From CAWAYH01 sp963786195 (lineage in GTDB: Bacteria; Acidobacteriota; Vicinamibacteria; Vicinamibacterales; 2-12-FULL-66-21), in the NCBI GenBank assembly GCA_963786195.1, contig CAWAYH010000011.1:372001-436000 (forward strand): a stretch of 64,000 nt of DNA, in the 5' to 3' direction. A program made the translations under genes and the position numbers. The notes under the pieces are model-generated. The model searched no databases. It saw only the letters and a list, made by a program, of their open reading frames with translations, and had not been told where the DNA came from. This document shows positions 19,101-27,436 of this stretch, in pieces. Position 1 is the first letter of the stretch. Each line of letters starts with the position of its first letter.

Positions 19101-19652
19101 CGCGGCCGTCGCGCCATCCAGGGGACCTTCGGCCGTCGCGCCCGACCCGTAAGGATTCGGCTGGACCCGCGCCAGCCCGAAGTCGAGGAGCTTCACGTAG
19201 CCATCCGGCCGCGACATGACGTTCTCCGGCTTGATGTCGCGATGGATGATCTGCGCCGCGTGGGCGACCGCGAGCGCTTCCGCGACCTGGCGCGCGATGG
19301 CGAGAATCCGCGCCAGCGAGAGTCCTCCGGCTGCGAGATCGCGCAGCGTTGCGCCCTCGATGAGCTCCATCGCAATGTAGCGATCGGTGCCGACGATGCC
19401 GGTCTCGAAGATGGTGACGATGTTCGGGTGATTCAGCGCGGACGCGAGCGTGGCTTCGCGCAGCAGACGATCCAGCGCCGAGTCGTCCATCGCGAGCGCG
19501 CGGCGAATGACCTTCAGGGCGACGTCGCGCGCGAGGCGCGGGTCGAACGCGCGATAGACCTCGCCCATACCACCCGCGCCGAGGCGAGCGCGGATCTCAT
19601 AGTGACCGAAGCGTGCTCCAGCTTCGAGGCTGAGAGACCCGGGGATGGACAT
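16155..19652 (-). CDS. Ser/Thr protein kinase fused to AAA ATPase and TPR-like sensor
   Basis: 1165 residues. Residues about 15-285 are a Hanks-type kinase: glycine loop GAGGMGEV, Lys47 (ALKVI), HRDIKPEN at 137, DFG at 157, GTIGYMAPEQ, and DVFALGVLLYELVTG. A second domain starts near residue 315 with an AAA/STAND ATPase: Walker A AEAGMGKTT near 340 and Walker B VVLWFDDVHWAD near 464. The last 500 residues are helical repeats of TPR type (AAHTHLERALTLYDPA and similar). This architecture couples phosphorylation to signal-dependent oligomerisation. There is no membrane helix, so it is probably cytoplasmic. Targets and signals are unknown. It stands alone; a heptamer array abuts its stop. Confidence 0.88.
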   Translation of the reverse strand: MSIPGSLSLEAGARFGHYEIRARLGAGGMGEVYRAFDPRLARDVALKVIRRALAMDDSALDRLLREATLASALNHPNIVTIFETGIVGTDRYIAMELIEGATLRDLAAGGLSLARILAIARQVAEALAVAHAAQIIHRDIKPENVMSRPDGYVKLLDFGLARVQPNPYGSGATAEGPLDGATAATEAGLILGTIGYMAPEQARGEPVTPEADVFALGVLLYELVTGRHPFMAASQLGTLHALMWDTPEPPSLLNPELPRALDQLILESLQKDRRLRPGASEVMYRLALAHDSSIATALSSVTVSARRTTTALNIVGREAELDALRHEFERAERGKARMVVISAEAGMGKTTLVDAFVRQLEDSGEPVRIGRGRCSERLAGSEAYLPVLEALDSLQRNEQLGSLSRLIRAVAPSWYAQLMPPTENDSSAARLAAQTAGGSQERLKREIASLLEEIGRLQPVVLWFDDVHWADPSTTDLLGYLARRLDNTRLLIIATCRPSDLAQTRHPFVSLKHDLIAHGLCRDITPSFLDEAAVDRFVALQFPEHAFPSGLAALIHQRTEGNPLFMADLLRDLRRRQVLQQRDGRWVLAEHLSAIERELPESVRSLVQRKVDALDDTDRRLLGAASVQGMDFDSAIVASALQLEDRADEIEDRLEKLEREHALVRFVDEFEGPDRALTLRYRFAHHVYHHAFYEALRATRKAALSRTIAERLVTRYGDSQCDCLSDIAMLFETARDGVRASEFWHRAAQAAGRLYAHDESARLAQRGLALLKDEPQGPVRAAAELALQMTYGLAIKTFRGYAVAEVGTAYGRARELSRQVDDPSRVIPVLIGLSAHHIVSGEITIAHDIALEMMALFERLGDPHLQMIGQWSLGASLFHLGELEAAHTHLERALTLYDPAFHAARVWQTGIEPGVFCRCELSRTWTLRGYPDKGLEVVRAAVRDARALDHPQPLAFALLFEIFAHIARREPREVQSTYDELSVVCEAHGIAQELYWAAPLCGRAYIETGDSKRGLRVIEEGVAAHTLTRSALLRPYYFMLFAGALLRSGLATRAQAALDESTQVALATGQHAYDAEHARLQAEVFAATGATAEAERKFHEALEIARRQGARWLELRAARGLAGFLVDRDRGTEARDVLAPLLPSLTEGHGTLDYLYAEALLKTLE

Positions 19653-19692
19653 TCGAGGGAGTGGTTCTAGTATACCGCGCGAGTTCGCGGTC

Positions 19693-20088
19693 TTACGCGG
19701 CCGGATGTGGTGTGCGATCGAAGAGGCGTTCGGTTTCCTTGGTCAGCAAGACCCAGAGCCCGTAGATGCCCAGGATCGTCACCCACGGGAAGCCGAGCAG
19801 CGCGATCGCCGAGAGCACGATTCCGACGATGCGGGCCCAGGGCTTGAAGTAGAGGAGCCCGATGCCCGTGACAATCCCGGGCAGGGAAAAGACGAAGAGC
19901 ATCGTCACCACTGCTGTGCCGACGATGCCGAGGATTGGAATCGCGAGGGCGGCATCGTCTGGATCGGCGGCCGCGCCGACGATGCCGGCCGCGCCGCCAA
20001 TCCCGATCAGAATGAGGATCGCAAAGACAATTCCAATCGCTCCGAGTGCGATGTAGAGGACGCCCAGGACGCGAACGTGGGTGTCCAT
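19693..20088 (-). CDS. Four-helix membrane protein, unknown function
   Basis: 131 residues, mostly hydrophobic, with four probable helices: VLGVLYIALGAIGIVFAILILI, AIPILGIVGTAVVTMLFVFSLPG, IVTGIGLLYFKPWARIVGIVL and TILGIYGLWVLLT, then a short polar tail. The pattern is common in small uncharacterised bacterial inner-membrane proteins. It lies between the kinase and the RNA-binding protein genes on the same strand, 26 bases from the latter; co-transcription is possible. No function assigned. Confidence 0.65.
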   Translation of the reverse strand: MDTHVRVLGVLYIALGAIGIVFAILILIGIGGAAGIVGAAADPDDAALAIPILGIVGTAVVTMLFVFSLPGIVTGIGLLYFKPWARIVGIVLSAIALLGFPWVTILGIYGLWVLLTKETERLFDRTPHPAA

Positions 20089-20114
20089 GTTATCCGGCGC
20101 TGGCGGCGAAGCGC

Positions 20115-20711
20115 TCAGCCCTCATCTTCTTCCACGTCATCCTTCTTCGCGCTGGTGGCGACGTTGTCGATTTCGAGGTCGTCGTCTTTCATGCGCCAAT
20201 CCTCGTCGACGTCGTACAGGCGGCCGACCGGTCGCTCCTTGATGGGACCTTTCGGTCCGCGATCGCCATCCTTGCGCGCGGTCTTGCGCTTGTTCTTGGG
20301 CGGCGCGTCCGGACCGAAGTTGCGGCTTCGCGGGCCGCCGGGGGCCGCCCCTCCGTCGGCCGGGCGCGGGGCAAAACCACTTGGACGCGGGCTGCCGAAT
20401 CCTGGTGGACCACCCGGGCGGGGACTGCTGAACCCACCCGGTCGAGGCCCGGGGGGACGCTCCTCTCGCGGCCGCGCTTCGCTGACCGCGAGTGGCCGTC
20501 CGAGGAACAGCTGCTGGTTGAACCGCCGGATCGCCTCCTCGGCAACCGCGCGGTCTGCATAGTCGACGAACGCGAATCCTCGCGGGCGTCCGGTCTCCCG
20601 ATCGGTCGGGAGGACAATCTGGGCTGGTTCTCCGACGCTCGACAGATGCTGGCGCAGGTCGGCCTCGGTCGCCGCGTAAGGCAGATTCCCAATGAACAGA
20701 CGGACTGACAC
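20115..20711 (-). CDS. RRM-type RNA-binding protein with disordered basic tail
   Basis: 198 residues from a GTG at 20711, chosen because the RNA-recognition motif begins immediately (SVRLFIGNLPY = RNP2) and GAGGGAG sits just upstream; the longer frame adds an unconvincing extension. RNP1 is RGFAFVDY near residue 43. After the RRM (to about 80) comes a Gly/Pro/Arg-rich region with repeated SSPRPGGPPG-like units, then a Lys/Arg stretch (PPKNKRKTARKDGDRGPKG) and an acidic end. Cyanobacterial and other bacterial RRM proteins act in RNA metabolism and cold response; the role here is unknown. Confidence 0.82.
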   Translation of the reverse strand: MSVRLFIGNLPYAATEADLRQHLSSVGEPAQIVLPTDRETGRPRGFAFVDYADRAVAEEAIRRFNQQLFLGRPLAVSEARPREERPPGPRPGGFSSPRPGGPPGFGSPRPSGFAPRPADGGAAPGGPRSRNFGPDAPPKNKRKTARKDGDRGPKGPIKERPVGRLYDVDEDWRMKDDDLEIDNVATSAKKDDVEEDEG

Positions 20712-20870
20712 AACTCCCTCGTTACTTAGACGGAACAACCGGCTCCGGTTGCCCAGGATCAGTGCGGCTCGCAGACACCCTTCCACGACCCCGCCCCGAC
20801 AGGTCCCAACAAAATAGCACAAGGGACGCGCACTTTGGCTGTTGGCGTCGCCTCCGCGACGCGGCACAGG

Positions 20871-20899
20871 TTGAAGCCCTGGAAGGGGTGCGTTACTAT
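20871..20899 (+). promoter_or_regulatory. Sigma-70-like promoter candidate for uvrA
   Basis: TTGAAG (20871-20876) and TACTAT (20894-20899) are separated by 17 bases, about 38 bases ahead of the uvrA start. No convincing LexA-type inverted repeat seen next to it. Confidence 0.4.
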
Positions 20900-20936
20900 G
20901 GACTGTTCAGGATTCGACCAATAGCGCACACAGTAA

Positions 20937-23867
20937 ATGGCAGTCCCAAACGAGACCCGGGGCCACATCGTCATCCGGGGGGCGCGCACTCACAACCTCA
21001 AGAACGTCGATCTGACGCTCGCGCCACGCACTCTGGTGGTCATGACCGGAGTCAGCGGGTCGGGCAAGTCGTCGCTCGCTTTCGACACGATCTACGCCGA
21101 GGGCCAGCGGCGATACGTCGAATCGCTGTCGGCGTACGCGCGGCAGTTTCTCGAGCGGATGGAGAAGCCCGACGTCGATGCCATCGAGGGCATCTGCCCG
21201 GCGATTGCGATCCGCCAGAAGAACAGCATCCGCAACCCGCGCTCGACCGTCAGCACGACGACCGAGATCCACGACTATCTGAGACTGCTGTACGCGCGCG
21301 TCGGCAAGACGTTCTGCCGGAAGTGCGGCCGTGAAGTCATACGTGAAACGGCCGAGGTCGTGGCGAGCCAGCTGGCCAGCCTTCCTCCGGAGACGCGACT
21401 GCTGATCGGCTTCGACATGCCGATCGTCGGGAACTCGCCGCTTCCGGGCGACGCCGCGGTGCGTGAGGGCGAGGAGGAAGAGGCAGCCGAAGCGAACGGT
21501 GACGAGGAAGCGTCGGCTCAGCAGGGCCTGCCCGGGCTCGTCGATCCGATCGCCGAGATGCTCGCCGCGCTTCGCCGCAAAGGGTTCGGGCGGCTCTACG
21601 TCGACAATCAGACGGTGTCGCTCGAGGACATCGACCGGGCCGCGCTTCGCGACCGGACGATCCTGCGGGTGATCGTGGATCGGGTGAAGGTCGACGGCGA
21701 CGTGCGCGCGCGGCTTACCGATTCGATCGAGACCGCCTACACGGAAGGCGGAGGCGCCGCGTTCGCGATCGAGCCGCGAGACGACGCGCCGGTCGTGCAC
21801 CGGTTCAGCGAGCGGTTCGAGTGCCGCCCCTGCGAGCTTCAGTACGAAGTGCCGCAGCCGCGCCTGTTCTCGTTCAACAACCCCTTCGGCGCGTGCGCGA
21901 CGTGCCACGGGTTCGGCAACATCATCGAGCTCGACATGGATCTGGTCGTGCCGGACCGGACCAAGTCGATCCTGCAGAACGCGATCGAGCCCTGGAGCAA
22001 GCCGCACTACCGCGCCCAGCTCGCGGAGCTGAAGCGCGCCGCGCGCCAGCGCGGGCTGCGGCTGGATGTCCCCTGGTCGGAGCTGACGGAAGACGAACAC
22101 CGATTCGTGATCGAGGGGGATGGCGCGAGCTTCGAAGGCGTCAAGGGTTTCTTCCGCTGGCTGGAACGCAAGAAGTACAAAGTGCACGTCCGAGTGTTCC
22201 TGAGCCGCTACCGCGGGTATCTGATCTGTCCCGAGTGCCAGGGCGCGAGACTGCGCCGTGAGGCGCGCGACGTCAGGGTGGGTGAGCGGACGATCGACCA
22301 GGTCTGCTCGCTGACGGTGCGTGAAGCCGCGCAGTTCTTTGCGACGCTTCAGTTATCGGAAAAGGACAGCGCGATCGCGGACAAGGTCCTGCGCGAGATC
22401 AAGAAGCGTCTCGGTTTCCTCCGGGACGTGGGGCTCGACTACCTAACGCTCGACCGCCTCTCGTCGACGCTCTCGGGCGGCGAATCGCAGAGGATCAACC
22501 TCGCGACCTCGCTCGGCTCGGCGCTCGTCGACACGCTGTACGTCCTCGACGAACCGTCCATCGGCCTCCACCCGCGCGACAACGAGCGGCTGATCGCGAT
22601 CCTGCGACAGCTTCGCGACCAGGGGAACACCGTCCTCGTCGTCGAACACGACGCGGACATGATTCGCGTGGCCGACACCGTCGTGGACATGGGTCTCGGC
22701 GCGGGCGAGCAGGGTGGACGCGTGGTCTTCAGCGGTCCGCTCTCGGCGCTGCTCCAGGAGCCGCGCTCGCTGACGGCGAAGTACTTGCGCGACGAGCTGG
22801 CAATCCCCGTCCCTGTCGTCAGGCGCAAGCCGTCCAACCAGCGACTCAAGATCCACGGGGCCGCCGAGCACAATCTCCAGAATCTGGACGTCGAGATCCC
22901 GCTCGGCCTGCTCGTCGCCGTGACCGGCGTCAGCGGATCCGGGAAGAGCACGCTCGTGCACGACGTGCTGTATGCGGCGCTGAAACGCATCAAGGGCGAA
23001 TGGGATCGCCGCGTCGGGACCCATCGTCAGCTCGAGGGCGCCGAGTTCGTCAGCGACGTCGTGCTGGTCGACCAGGCGCCCATCGGCCGCACGCCGCGAT
23101 CGAATCCGGTCACCTATCTCAAGGCGTTCGATCCGATCCGCGAGCTATTTGCGGCGACGAAAGACGCGCGCTCGCGGGGCCTCACGGCCAGTCATTTCTC
23201 CTTCAACGTCCCGGGCGGACGCTGCGAGGCGTGTGAAGGCGAGGGCGAGGTCAAGGTCGAGATGCAGTTCCTCGCGGACGTGTTCGTCCCCTGCGAACAG
23301 TGCGAGGGCAAGCGATTCAAGCCGACCGTGCTCGACGTTCGTTATCGCGGGCGCGGCATCGATCACGTGCTGGACATGACGGTCCGCGAGGCGCTGACCT
23401 TCTTCAGCAGCTCGCCGAAGGTCCTGCGGCGCCTGCAGGTGCTCGACGAAATCGGTCTCGGATACCTCCGGCTCGGTCAGCCGGCGACGACCCTCTCAGG
23501 CGGGGAGGCCCAGCGGATCAAGATCGCCGCGCATCTCTCGTCGCACACGGGCGATCGCATTCTCTACATTCTCGACGAGCCCACCACGGGGCTGCATTTC
23601 GACGACATCGCGAAGCTGCTGGCTGCGTGCCGCAAGCTCATTCAAGCGGGCCACAGCCTGCTGGTGATCGAGCACAATCTGGACGTGATCAAGACGGCGG
23701 ACTGGATTCTCGACCTCGGCCCGGAAGGCGGCGAGGAAGGGGGCCGCCTCGTCGCCGCCGGCACACCAGAACAGATCGCCCAGAACGACGCGTCGCACAC
23801 GGGCCGCTACCTGCGCGACGTGCTCGCCGTTGGCCGCTCGAACGCATACGGCGCCGTCAGGCACTAG
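20937..23867 (+). CDS. uvrA: UvrABC excision nuclease subunit A
   Basis: 976 residues, full length and unbroken. DNA-damage recognition ATPase of nucleotide excision repair, acting as a dimer with UvrB. Two ABC ATPase halves are visible: Walker A GVSGSGKSS near residue 38 and GVSGSGKST near 663; signatures LSGGESQR near 513 and LSGGEAQR near 853; Walker B YVLDEPSIGLHPRD and YILDEPTTGLHFDD. Zinc-finger cysteines appear at CRKCG, CRPC, CATC, CPEC, and CEAC/CEQC. An acidic insert (about 178-195, EGEEEEAAEANGDEE) is less usual. Its stop codon forms the first bases of a 166-bp palindrome. uvrC lies 7 kb downstream. Confidence 0.98.
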   Translation: MAVPNETRGHIVIRGARTHNLKNVDLTLAPRTLVVMTGVSGSGKSSLAFDTIYAEGQRRYVESLSAYARQFLERMEKPDVDAIEGICPAIAIRQKNSIRNPRSTVSTTTEIHDYLRLLYARVGKTFCRKCGREVIRETAEVVASQLASLPPETRLLIGFDMPIVGNSPLPGDAAVREGEEEEAAEANGDEEASAQQGLPGLVDPIAEMLAALRRKGFGRLYVDNQTVSLEDIDRAALRDRTILRVIVDRVKVDGDVRARLTDSIETAYTEGGGAAFAIEPRDDAPVVHRFSERFECRPCELQYEVPQPRLFSFNNPFGACATCHGFGNIIELDMDLVVPDRTKSILQNAIEPWSKPHYRAQLAELKRAARQRGLRLDVPWSELTEDEHRFVIEGDGASFEGVKGFFRWLERKKYKVHVRVFLSRYRGYLICPECQGARLRREARDVRVGERTIDQVCSLTVREAAQFFATLQLSEKDSAIADKVLREIKKRLGFLRDVGLDYLTLDRLSSTLSGGESQRINLATSLGSALVDTLYVLDEPSIGLHPRDNERLIAILRQLRDQGNTVLVVEHDADMIRVADTVVDMGLGAGEQGGRVVFSGPLSALLQEPRSLTAKYLRDELAIPVPVVRRKPSNQRLKIHGAAEHNLQNLDVEIPLGLLVAVTGVSGSGKSTLVHDVLYAALKRIKGEWDRRVGTHRQLEGAEFVSDVVLVDQAPIGRTPRSNPVTYLKAFDPIRELFAATKDARSRGLTASHFSFNVPGGRCEACEGEGEVKVEMQFLADVFVPCEQCEGKRFKPTVLDVRYRGRGIDHVLDMTVREALTFFSSSPKVLRRLQVLDEIGLGYLRLGQPATTLSGGEAQRIKIAAHLSSHTGDRILYILDEPTTGLHFDDIAKLLAACRKLIQAGHSLLVIEHNLDVIKTADWILDLGPEGGEEGGRLVAAGTPEQIAQNDASHTGRYLRDVLAVGRSNAYGAVRH

Positions 23868-24029
23868 TCTCCCGGCCGCGTGATTCGTAACATAACTCCC
23901 GGGCGGGGCATCCCGGCTGGCGTCGTTGCTCGTCGCTTACAAATTCCCGATTTGCGCGCTCCTCGCGCCTTGCCATCCGGGCGCCGCGCTCCGGGACTTA
24001 TGTCACGAATCACGCGGCCGGGAGACTAG
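23864..24029. repeat. 166-bp imperfect palindrome starting in the uvrA stop codon
   Basis: Left arm 23864-23902 and right arm 23991-24029 are inverted copies: the outer 25 bases match perfectly and the next 14 with two mismatches. The inner 88 bases hold further partial symmetry. The arms begin CTAGTCTCCCGG and end with its complement. In size and symmetry it resembles ERIC/BIME-type or non-autonomous miniature elements. The left end includes the uvrA stop (TAG), so the gene's terminus is part of the repeat. It could fold into a long RNA stem at the end of uvrA mRNA. Confidence 0.75.
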
Positions 24030-24144
24030 CTCGGCGCTCGGCGCTCTGGGCTCGGCGCTCGGAAAAACCGAAAACCGAAAACCGACAACCGAAACCGAAA
24101 ACTGAAAACCGAAAACCAAAAACCGACAACCGACAACCGATAAG
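24029..24144. repeat. Compound heptamer array (GCTCGGC, then CCGAAAA/CCGACAA)
   Basis: Period-7 repeats in two blocks. 24029-24062 has five units of GCTCGGC type (one GCTCTGG). 24063-24144 has about a dozen units alternating CCGAAAA, CCGACAA and variants. It abuts the right end of the uvrA palindrome. No reading frame is supported here. The remaining bases up to 24285 show nothing recognisable. Confidence 0.75.
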
Positions 24145-24285
24145 CTACAGCCCAGAAGGTCGGCTGACGAAAAGCAGTCCGGAGAGCGAATCGCAGGTCC
24201 TGAAGGAGGGCGTCTATTGCGTCTCTTAGACGGGCTGGGTTTTCGCACCGTTGCAGGGGTGCGAAGAACTGGGAAGAAGTGGGTG

Positions 24286-24314
24286 TTGGCCCTTCAGGGT
24301 GGGTGGCTTACAAT
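24286..24314 (+). promoter_or_regulatory. Sigma-70-like promoter candidate for the HEAT-repeat gene
   Basis: TTGGCC (24286-24291) and TACAAT (24309-24314) with a 17-base spacer, 26 bases ahead of the chosen ATG. Confidence 0.45.
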
Positions 24315-24339
24315 GGTCTCGCCCCCCTCAAGAGTTCCC

Positions 24340-25584
24340 ATGGCCAGCATGACCAGACTTGTACGCTCGATCCTCGTCGTCCCGCTGCTGACCTCGACAG
24401 CCATCGTCCTCTCGGCCCAGGCGCCCGCGCGCTTCGAGGATGTCGTCCGCAACCTGCGCAACCCCGATCCGAAGGTCAGGTTCAGCGCGGTTCGGCTGCT
24501 GCACGAGGCGGGGTATCTCGAGGCGATTGCGCCGATCGCTCCGCTCGTCAACGACCCGGTCAACGAAATCCAGCTGGAGGCCATCGGCACCGAGCTGACG
24601 TTCTATCTCGTCCAGGCGGTTCCCGAGAAGAAGCGGGTCGCGTTCGTCGTCGAGGTCCGAACCGACGGGCGCGGGCCGGCGGCGTTCGAGATGGGCCCGC
24701 TCGTGTCCTGGCCGAAGCCGGTTCCGGGCGAGTTGGTGGACGCGTTGCTGAAAGCCGTCGACGATGACAACAAGCGGGTACGTGTGGAGGCGATCTACAC
24801 GCTGGGCGTCATCGCGCGGCCGCCGCTGGCGGAACCGGCCGCGGCACAACTGATCAAGGCGCTGGATCACTACGACGCCGCGATTCGGGCTGCCGCAGCC
24901 CGCGTGATCGGCCGCCTGCAGGTCAAGAACGCCGGTGAGGCGCTCCTGAAGGCGGTCAACGATTCCGATGCGCAGGTCCGCTTCGCGGCGATCCGGGCGC
25001 TTGGCGAGATCCGCGACGAGCGCGCCATCCAGGCGCTCACCGAGCAGCTGACCTACTACGAGAAGGGCGAAGGCGCATGGTCGGCGCTCGACGCGCTCGC
25101 ACGCATCGCCCATCCATCGAGCGTCCCGCTCTTCAAGTCGCGTCTGACCGATAAGGATCCCTATCTGCGCCGTGCCGCGACCGAAGGGCTTGCGCGTGCA
25201 GGCAGCGCGGCCGATCTCGCGCCATTCGAAGGCGGGGTCAACCACGACGAATCAGAGATGGTGCGGGCCGCGATGGCGTTTGCGATGTATAAGGGCGGAC
25301 ACCCCACCTATCTCGGCCGTTTGATCGACTCGATAGATTCCGATCGGATGGCGCCCCAGATCCAGGGATACCTGATGGAGCTCGGACCGCCGGTTGTGCC
25401 GAGCGTCACCCCGCGTCTCAAGGAACCTGACGAGGGCGTGCGGAAAAACCTCGCAACCGTGCTGGGCGCCATCGGCGACCAGTCGACGGTGGCGGCGCTG
25501 ACGCCGCTCAAGGAAGACCGCAGCCGCGACGTCGCGACCGCGGCGACGTACGCCATCGAACGCATCAAGATGAGCGGCAGGTGA
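24340..25584 (+). CDS. Exported HEAT-repeat (PBS-lyase-like) protein
   Basis: 414 residues from the ATG at 24340. A signal peptide or anchor (LVRSILVVPLLTSTAIVLSAQA) is followed by HEAT-like helical pairs through the whole chain: NPDPKVRFSAVRLLHEAG, DDNKRVRVEAIYTLGVIA, HYDAAIRAAAARVIGRL, NDSDAQVRFAAIRALGEI, DKDPYLRRAATEGLARAG, and a final EDRSRDVATAATYAIERI. Such repeats are protein-binding scaffolds; no catalytic residues seen. The start is supported by a promoter-like sequence just upstream. A longer upstream frame exists but crosses that promoter. The 3-methyladenine glycosylase gene follows after 19 bases. Confidence 0.8.
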   Translation: MASMTRLVRSILVVPLLTSTAIVLSAQAPARFEDVVRNLRNPDPKVRFSAVRLLHEAGYLEAIAPIAPLVNDPVNEIQLEAIGTELTFYLVQAVPEKKRVAFVVEVRTDGRGPAAFEMGPLVSWPKPVPGELVDALLKAVDDDNKRVRVEAIYTLGVIARPPLAEPAAAQLIKALDHYDAAIRAAAARVIGRLQVKNAGEALLKAVNDSDAQVRFAAIRALGEIRDERAIQALTEQLTYYEKGEGAWSALDALARIAHPSSVPLFKSRLTDKDPYLRRAATEGLARAGSAADLAPFEGGVNHDESEMVRAAMAFAMYKGGHPTYLGRLIDSIDSDRMAPQIQGYLMELGPPVVPSVTPRLKEPDEGVRKNLATVLGAIGDQSTVAALTPLKEDRSRDVATAATYAIERIKMSGR

Positions 25585-25603
25585 ACCGGAGGTCGCGCGG
25601 ATC

Positions 25604-26224
25604 GTGGTAGTCCTGCCGCGCGCGTTCTACGCGCGGCCGACGCTCGACGTCGCGCGCGACCTGATCGGCGCGGTGCTCGTACACGAGACCCGTGCCGGCA
25701 CGACCTCCGGGATCATCGTCGAAGCCGAGGCGTATATCGGCGAAGGCGACCCTGCCTGCCACGCTGCTCCCGGACCCACCGCCAGGAACGCACCGCTCTA
25801 CGGGCCGCCGGGCTTCGCGTACGTGTATCTCAACTACGGTCTTCACTATCTGGTCAACGCCGTCACGGAACCAGAAGGATCTCCGGCTGCCGTGCTGATC
25901 CGCGCGCTCGAGCCGCTGGACGGAGAGCCGTTCATGCGGCGGCGTCGCGCCCGAAGCTCACGTCGGCCCGCTAATGCGATCGCGACCGCGGAGTTGTGCA
26001 AGGGTCCTGGCAACCTGACGTGTGCCCTGGGCATCACCCTGAAACAGAATCGCTTCGATCTCACGCGTGGCGCTCTGCGCATCGAACGTCGTCGTCTGCC
26101 GGTGCGCGAGGTGGCGTGGAGCCGGAGGATTGGGTTGACCGTAGGTGTGGACGCGGAATGGCGCGTTTACGCGATTGGCAGCGCCGCCGTTTCCGGACCG
26201 AAGGGCCCGAGCCGTCCGCGATGA
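25604..26224 (+). CDS. DNA-3-methyladenine glycosylase (AAG/MPG family)
   Basis: 206 residues from a GTG at 25604. Family motifs are LPRAFYARPTLDVARDLIG at the start, the catalytic segment IIVEAEAYIGEGDPACHA with the active-site Glu, GPPGFAYVYLNYGLHYLVN, and ELCKGPGNLTCALGI. It removes alkylated bases by flipping the nucleotide, first step of base-excision repair. Length is normal. It follows the HEAT gene closely and converges on htrA, leaving 3 bases between stops. Confidence 0.9.
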   Translation: MVVLPRAFYARPTLDVARDLIGAVLVHETRAGTTSGIIVEAEAYIGEGDPACHAAPGPTARNAPLYGPPGFAYVYLNYGLHYLVNAVTEPEGSPAAVLIRALEPLDGEPFMRRRRARSSRRPANAIATAELCKGPGNLTCALGITLKQNRFDLTRGALRIERRRLPVREVAWSRRIGLTVGVDAEWRVYAIGSAAVSGPKGPSRPR

Positions 26225-26227
26225 TCT

Positions 26228-27433
26228 TCAGCGACGGCGCGTAGGTCTTCCCGTCGCCTGTGCGATGGGCACGCGCGCGGTCGCGCTGCGGCCATTCCGG
26301 AGGAGCCCCAGCGTCACCGTGCTTCCAATCTTGGCGTCCGACAGCATTCGCATCAGATGCGAACCGTCTTCGATCGTCAGGCTGTTGAAGGTGACGATGA
26401 TGTCGTACTGACGCACTCCGGCAGCGTACACCTCCGAGCGCTCGAGCACGTCCGAGACGATCACGCCCTTGGCGTTCGGCGCACCGAGCTTGTCGGCGAG
26501 CTGGGGGTTCATCGGGTACAGCTCGATGCCCGAGATGGTGCCGCGCCGCACCTGACCGTACGTGATCAGCTCGTTCATGACGTGCCGCGCCAGGTTGCTG
26601 GGCACGGCGAAGCCGACCCCCTGGTAGCCGCCGGTCTCGCTGAAGATGGCCGTGTTGATCCCCACGAGCTCGCCGCGCGCGTTCACGAGCGCGCCGCCCG
26701 AGTTCCCGCGATTGATCGCGGCGTCGGTCTGGATGAAGTCTTCGTACGGTGCGAGGCCTCCCCCGAGGGTCCTGCCGGTCGCGCTGACGATGCCGGCCGT
26801 CACGGTCTGATTCAGCACGCCGAAGGGATTACCGATCGCGAGCACCCACTCAGCGACTTTCAGCTTCGATGAGTCGCCCCACGCGAAACTCGGCAGGTTG
26901 GTCGCATCGACCTTCAGCAGCGCAATGTCGGTCGCTTCGTCGAGCCCGACGATCGTGGCACGCATCTCCCGCTTGTCCGGCAGCGTCACGGACACGTCGG
27001 CGCGCAGATCGCCGATGACGTGGGTATTGGTCAGCACGTATCCGTCCGCCGACACGATCACGCCGGACCCGAGGCTCTGCGCGAGCCGATCGCGATAGCC
27101 GAATGGGCCATTCGGAGAGCGGTCGCCGAAGAACTCCCGGAAGAACGGATCGCTGGCGAAGGGGGAGTTCGGCGTCCGGACGACCTGCGTGGACGAGATG
27201 TTGGGGACGCTCACGACCGCCCGCTGGGCCGCGACCGTGAGATCGGGCGCGCCGCCCGGCGAGGTCGCGAGCGATCGCGCCGTTTGAGGCTCGCCCAGCG
27301 CGCTGGCTCCCGGCTTCTGCGGCAGCTGCTGCGCGGAGGATTCCTCAGCGGTGCGCATGCGCCCCGTGAGCACGAGCCCCGCGATAAAACCGAGTGTCAC
27401 GAGGAACGTTGTGAGCGTGATGCGTCGCAGCAT
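26228..27433 (-). CDS. HtrA/DegP-like serine protease with PDZ domain
   Basis: 401 residues. A single N-terminal membrane helix (LTTFLVTLGFIAGLVLTG) suggests an anchored periplasmic enzyme. The catalytic triad is visible: His138 (LTNTHVI), Asp169 (EATDIALLK) and Ser245 (NRGNSGGALV). A PDZ domain covers about 290-395 (GVIVSDVLERSEVYAAGVRQYDIIVTFN). One PDZ is the DegS/HhoA-like arrangement. Envelope protein quality control is the expected role. The start is 3 bases downstream of the hsp20 stop, so the two stress genes form an operon. Confidence 0.92.
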   Translation of the reverse strand: MLRRITLTTFLVTLGFIAGLVLTGRMRTAEESSAQQLPQKPGASALGEPQTARSLATSPGGAPDLTVAAQRAVVSVPNISSTQVVRTPNSPFASDPFFREFFGDRSPNGPFGYRDRLAQSLGSGVIVSADGYVLTNTHVIGDLRADVSVTLPDKREMRATIVGLDEATDIALLKVDATNLPSFAWGDSSKLKVAEWVLAIGNPFGVLNQTVTAGIVSATGRTLGGGLAPYEDFIQTDAAINRGNSGGALVNARGELVGINTAIFSETGGYQGVGFAVPSNLARHVMNELITYGQVRRGTISGIELYPMNPQLADKLGAPNAKGVIVSDVLERSEVYAAGVRQYDIIVTFNSLTIEDGSHLMRMLSDAKIGSTVTLGLLRNGRSATARVPIAQATGRPTRRR

Positions 27434-27436
27434 GGC

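Noticed and set aside
16206..19670. 1154-codon open frame on the plus strand opposite the kinase gene
   Set aside because: It is an antisense shadow typical of GC-rich codon use: the encoded sequence is Arg/Gln/Glu-rich with no domain, while the minus strand has clear kinase, ATPase and TPR motifs.
20712..20867. N-terminal extension of the RRM protein to 20867
   Set aside because: The extra residues are not RRM-like and a GTG with a good ribosome site starts exactly at the domain.
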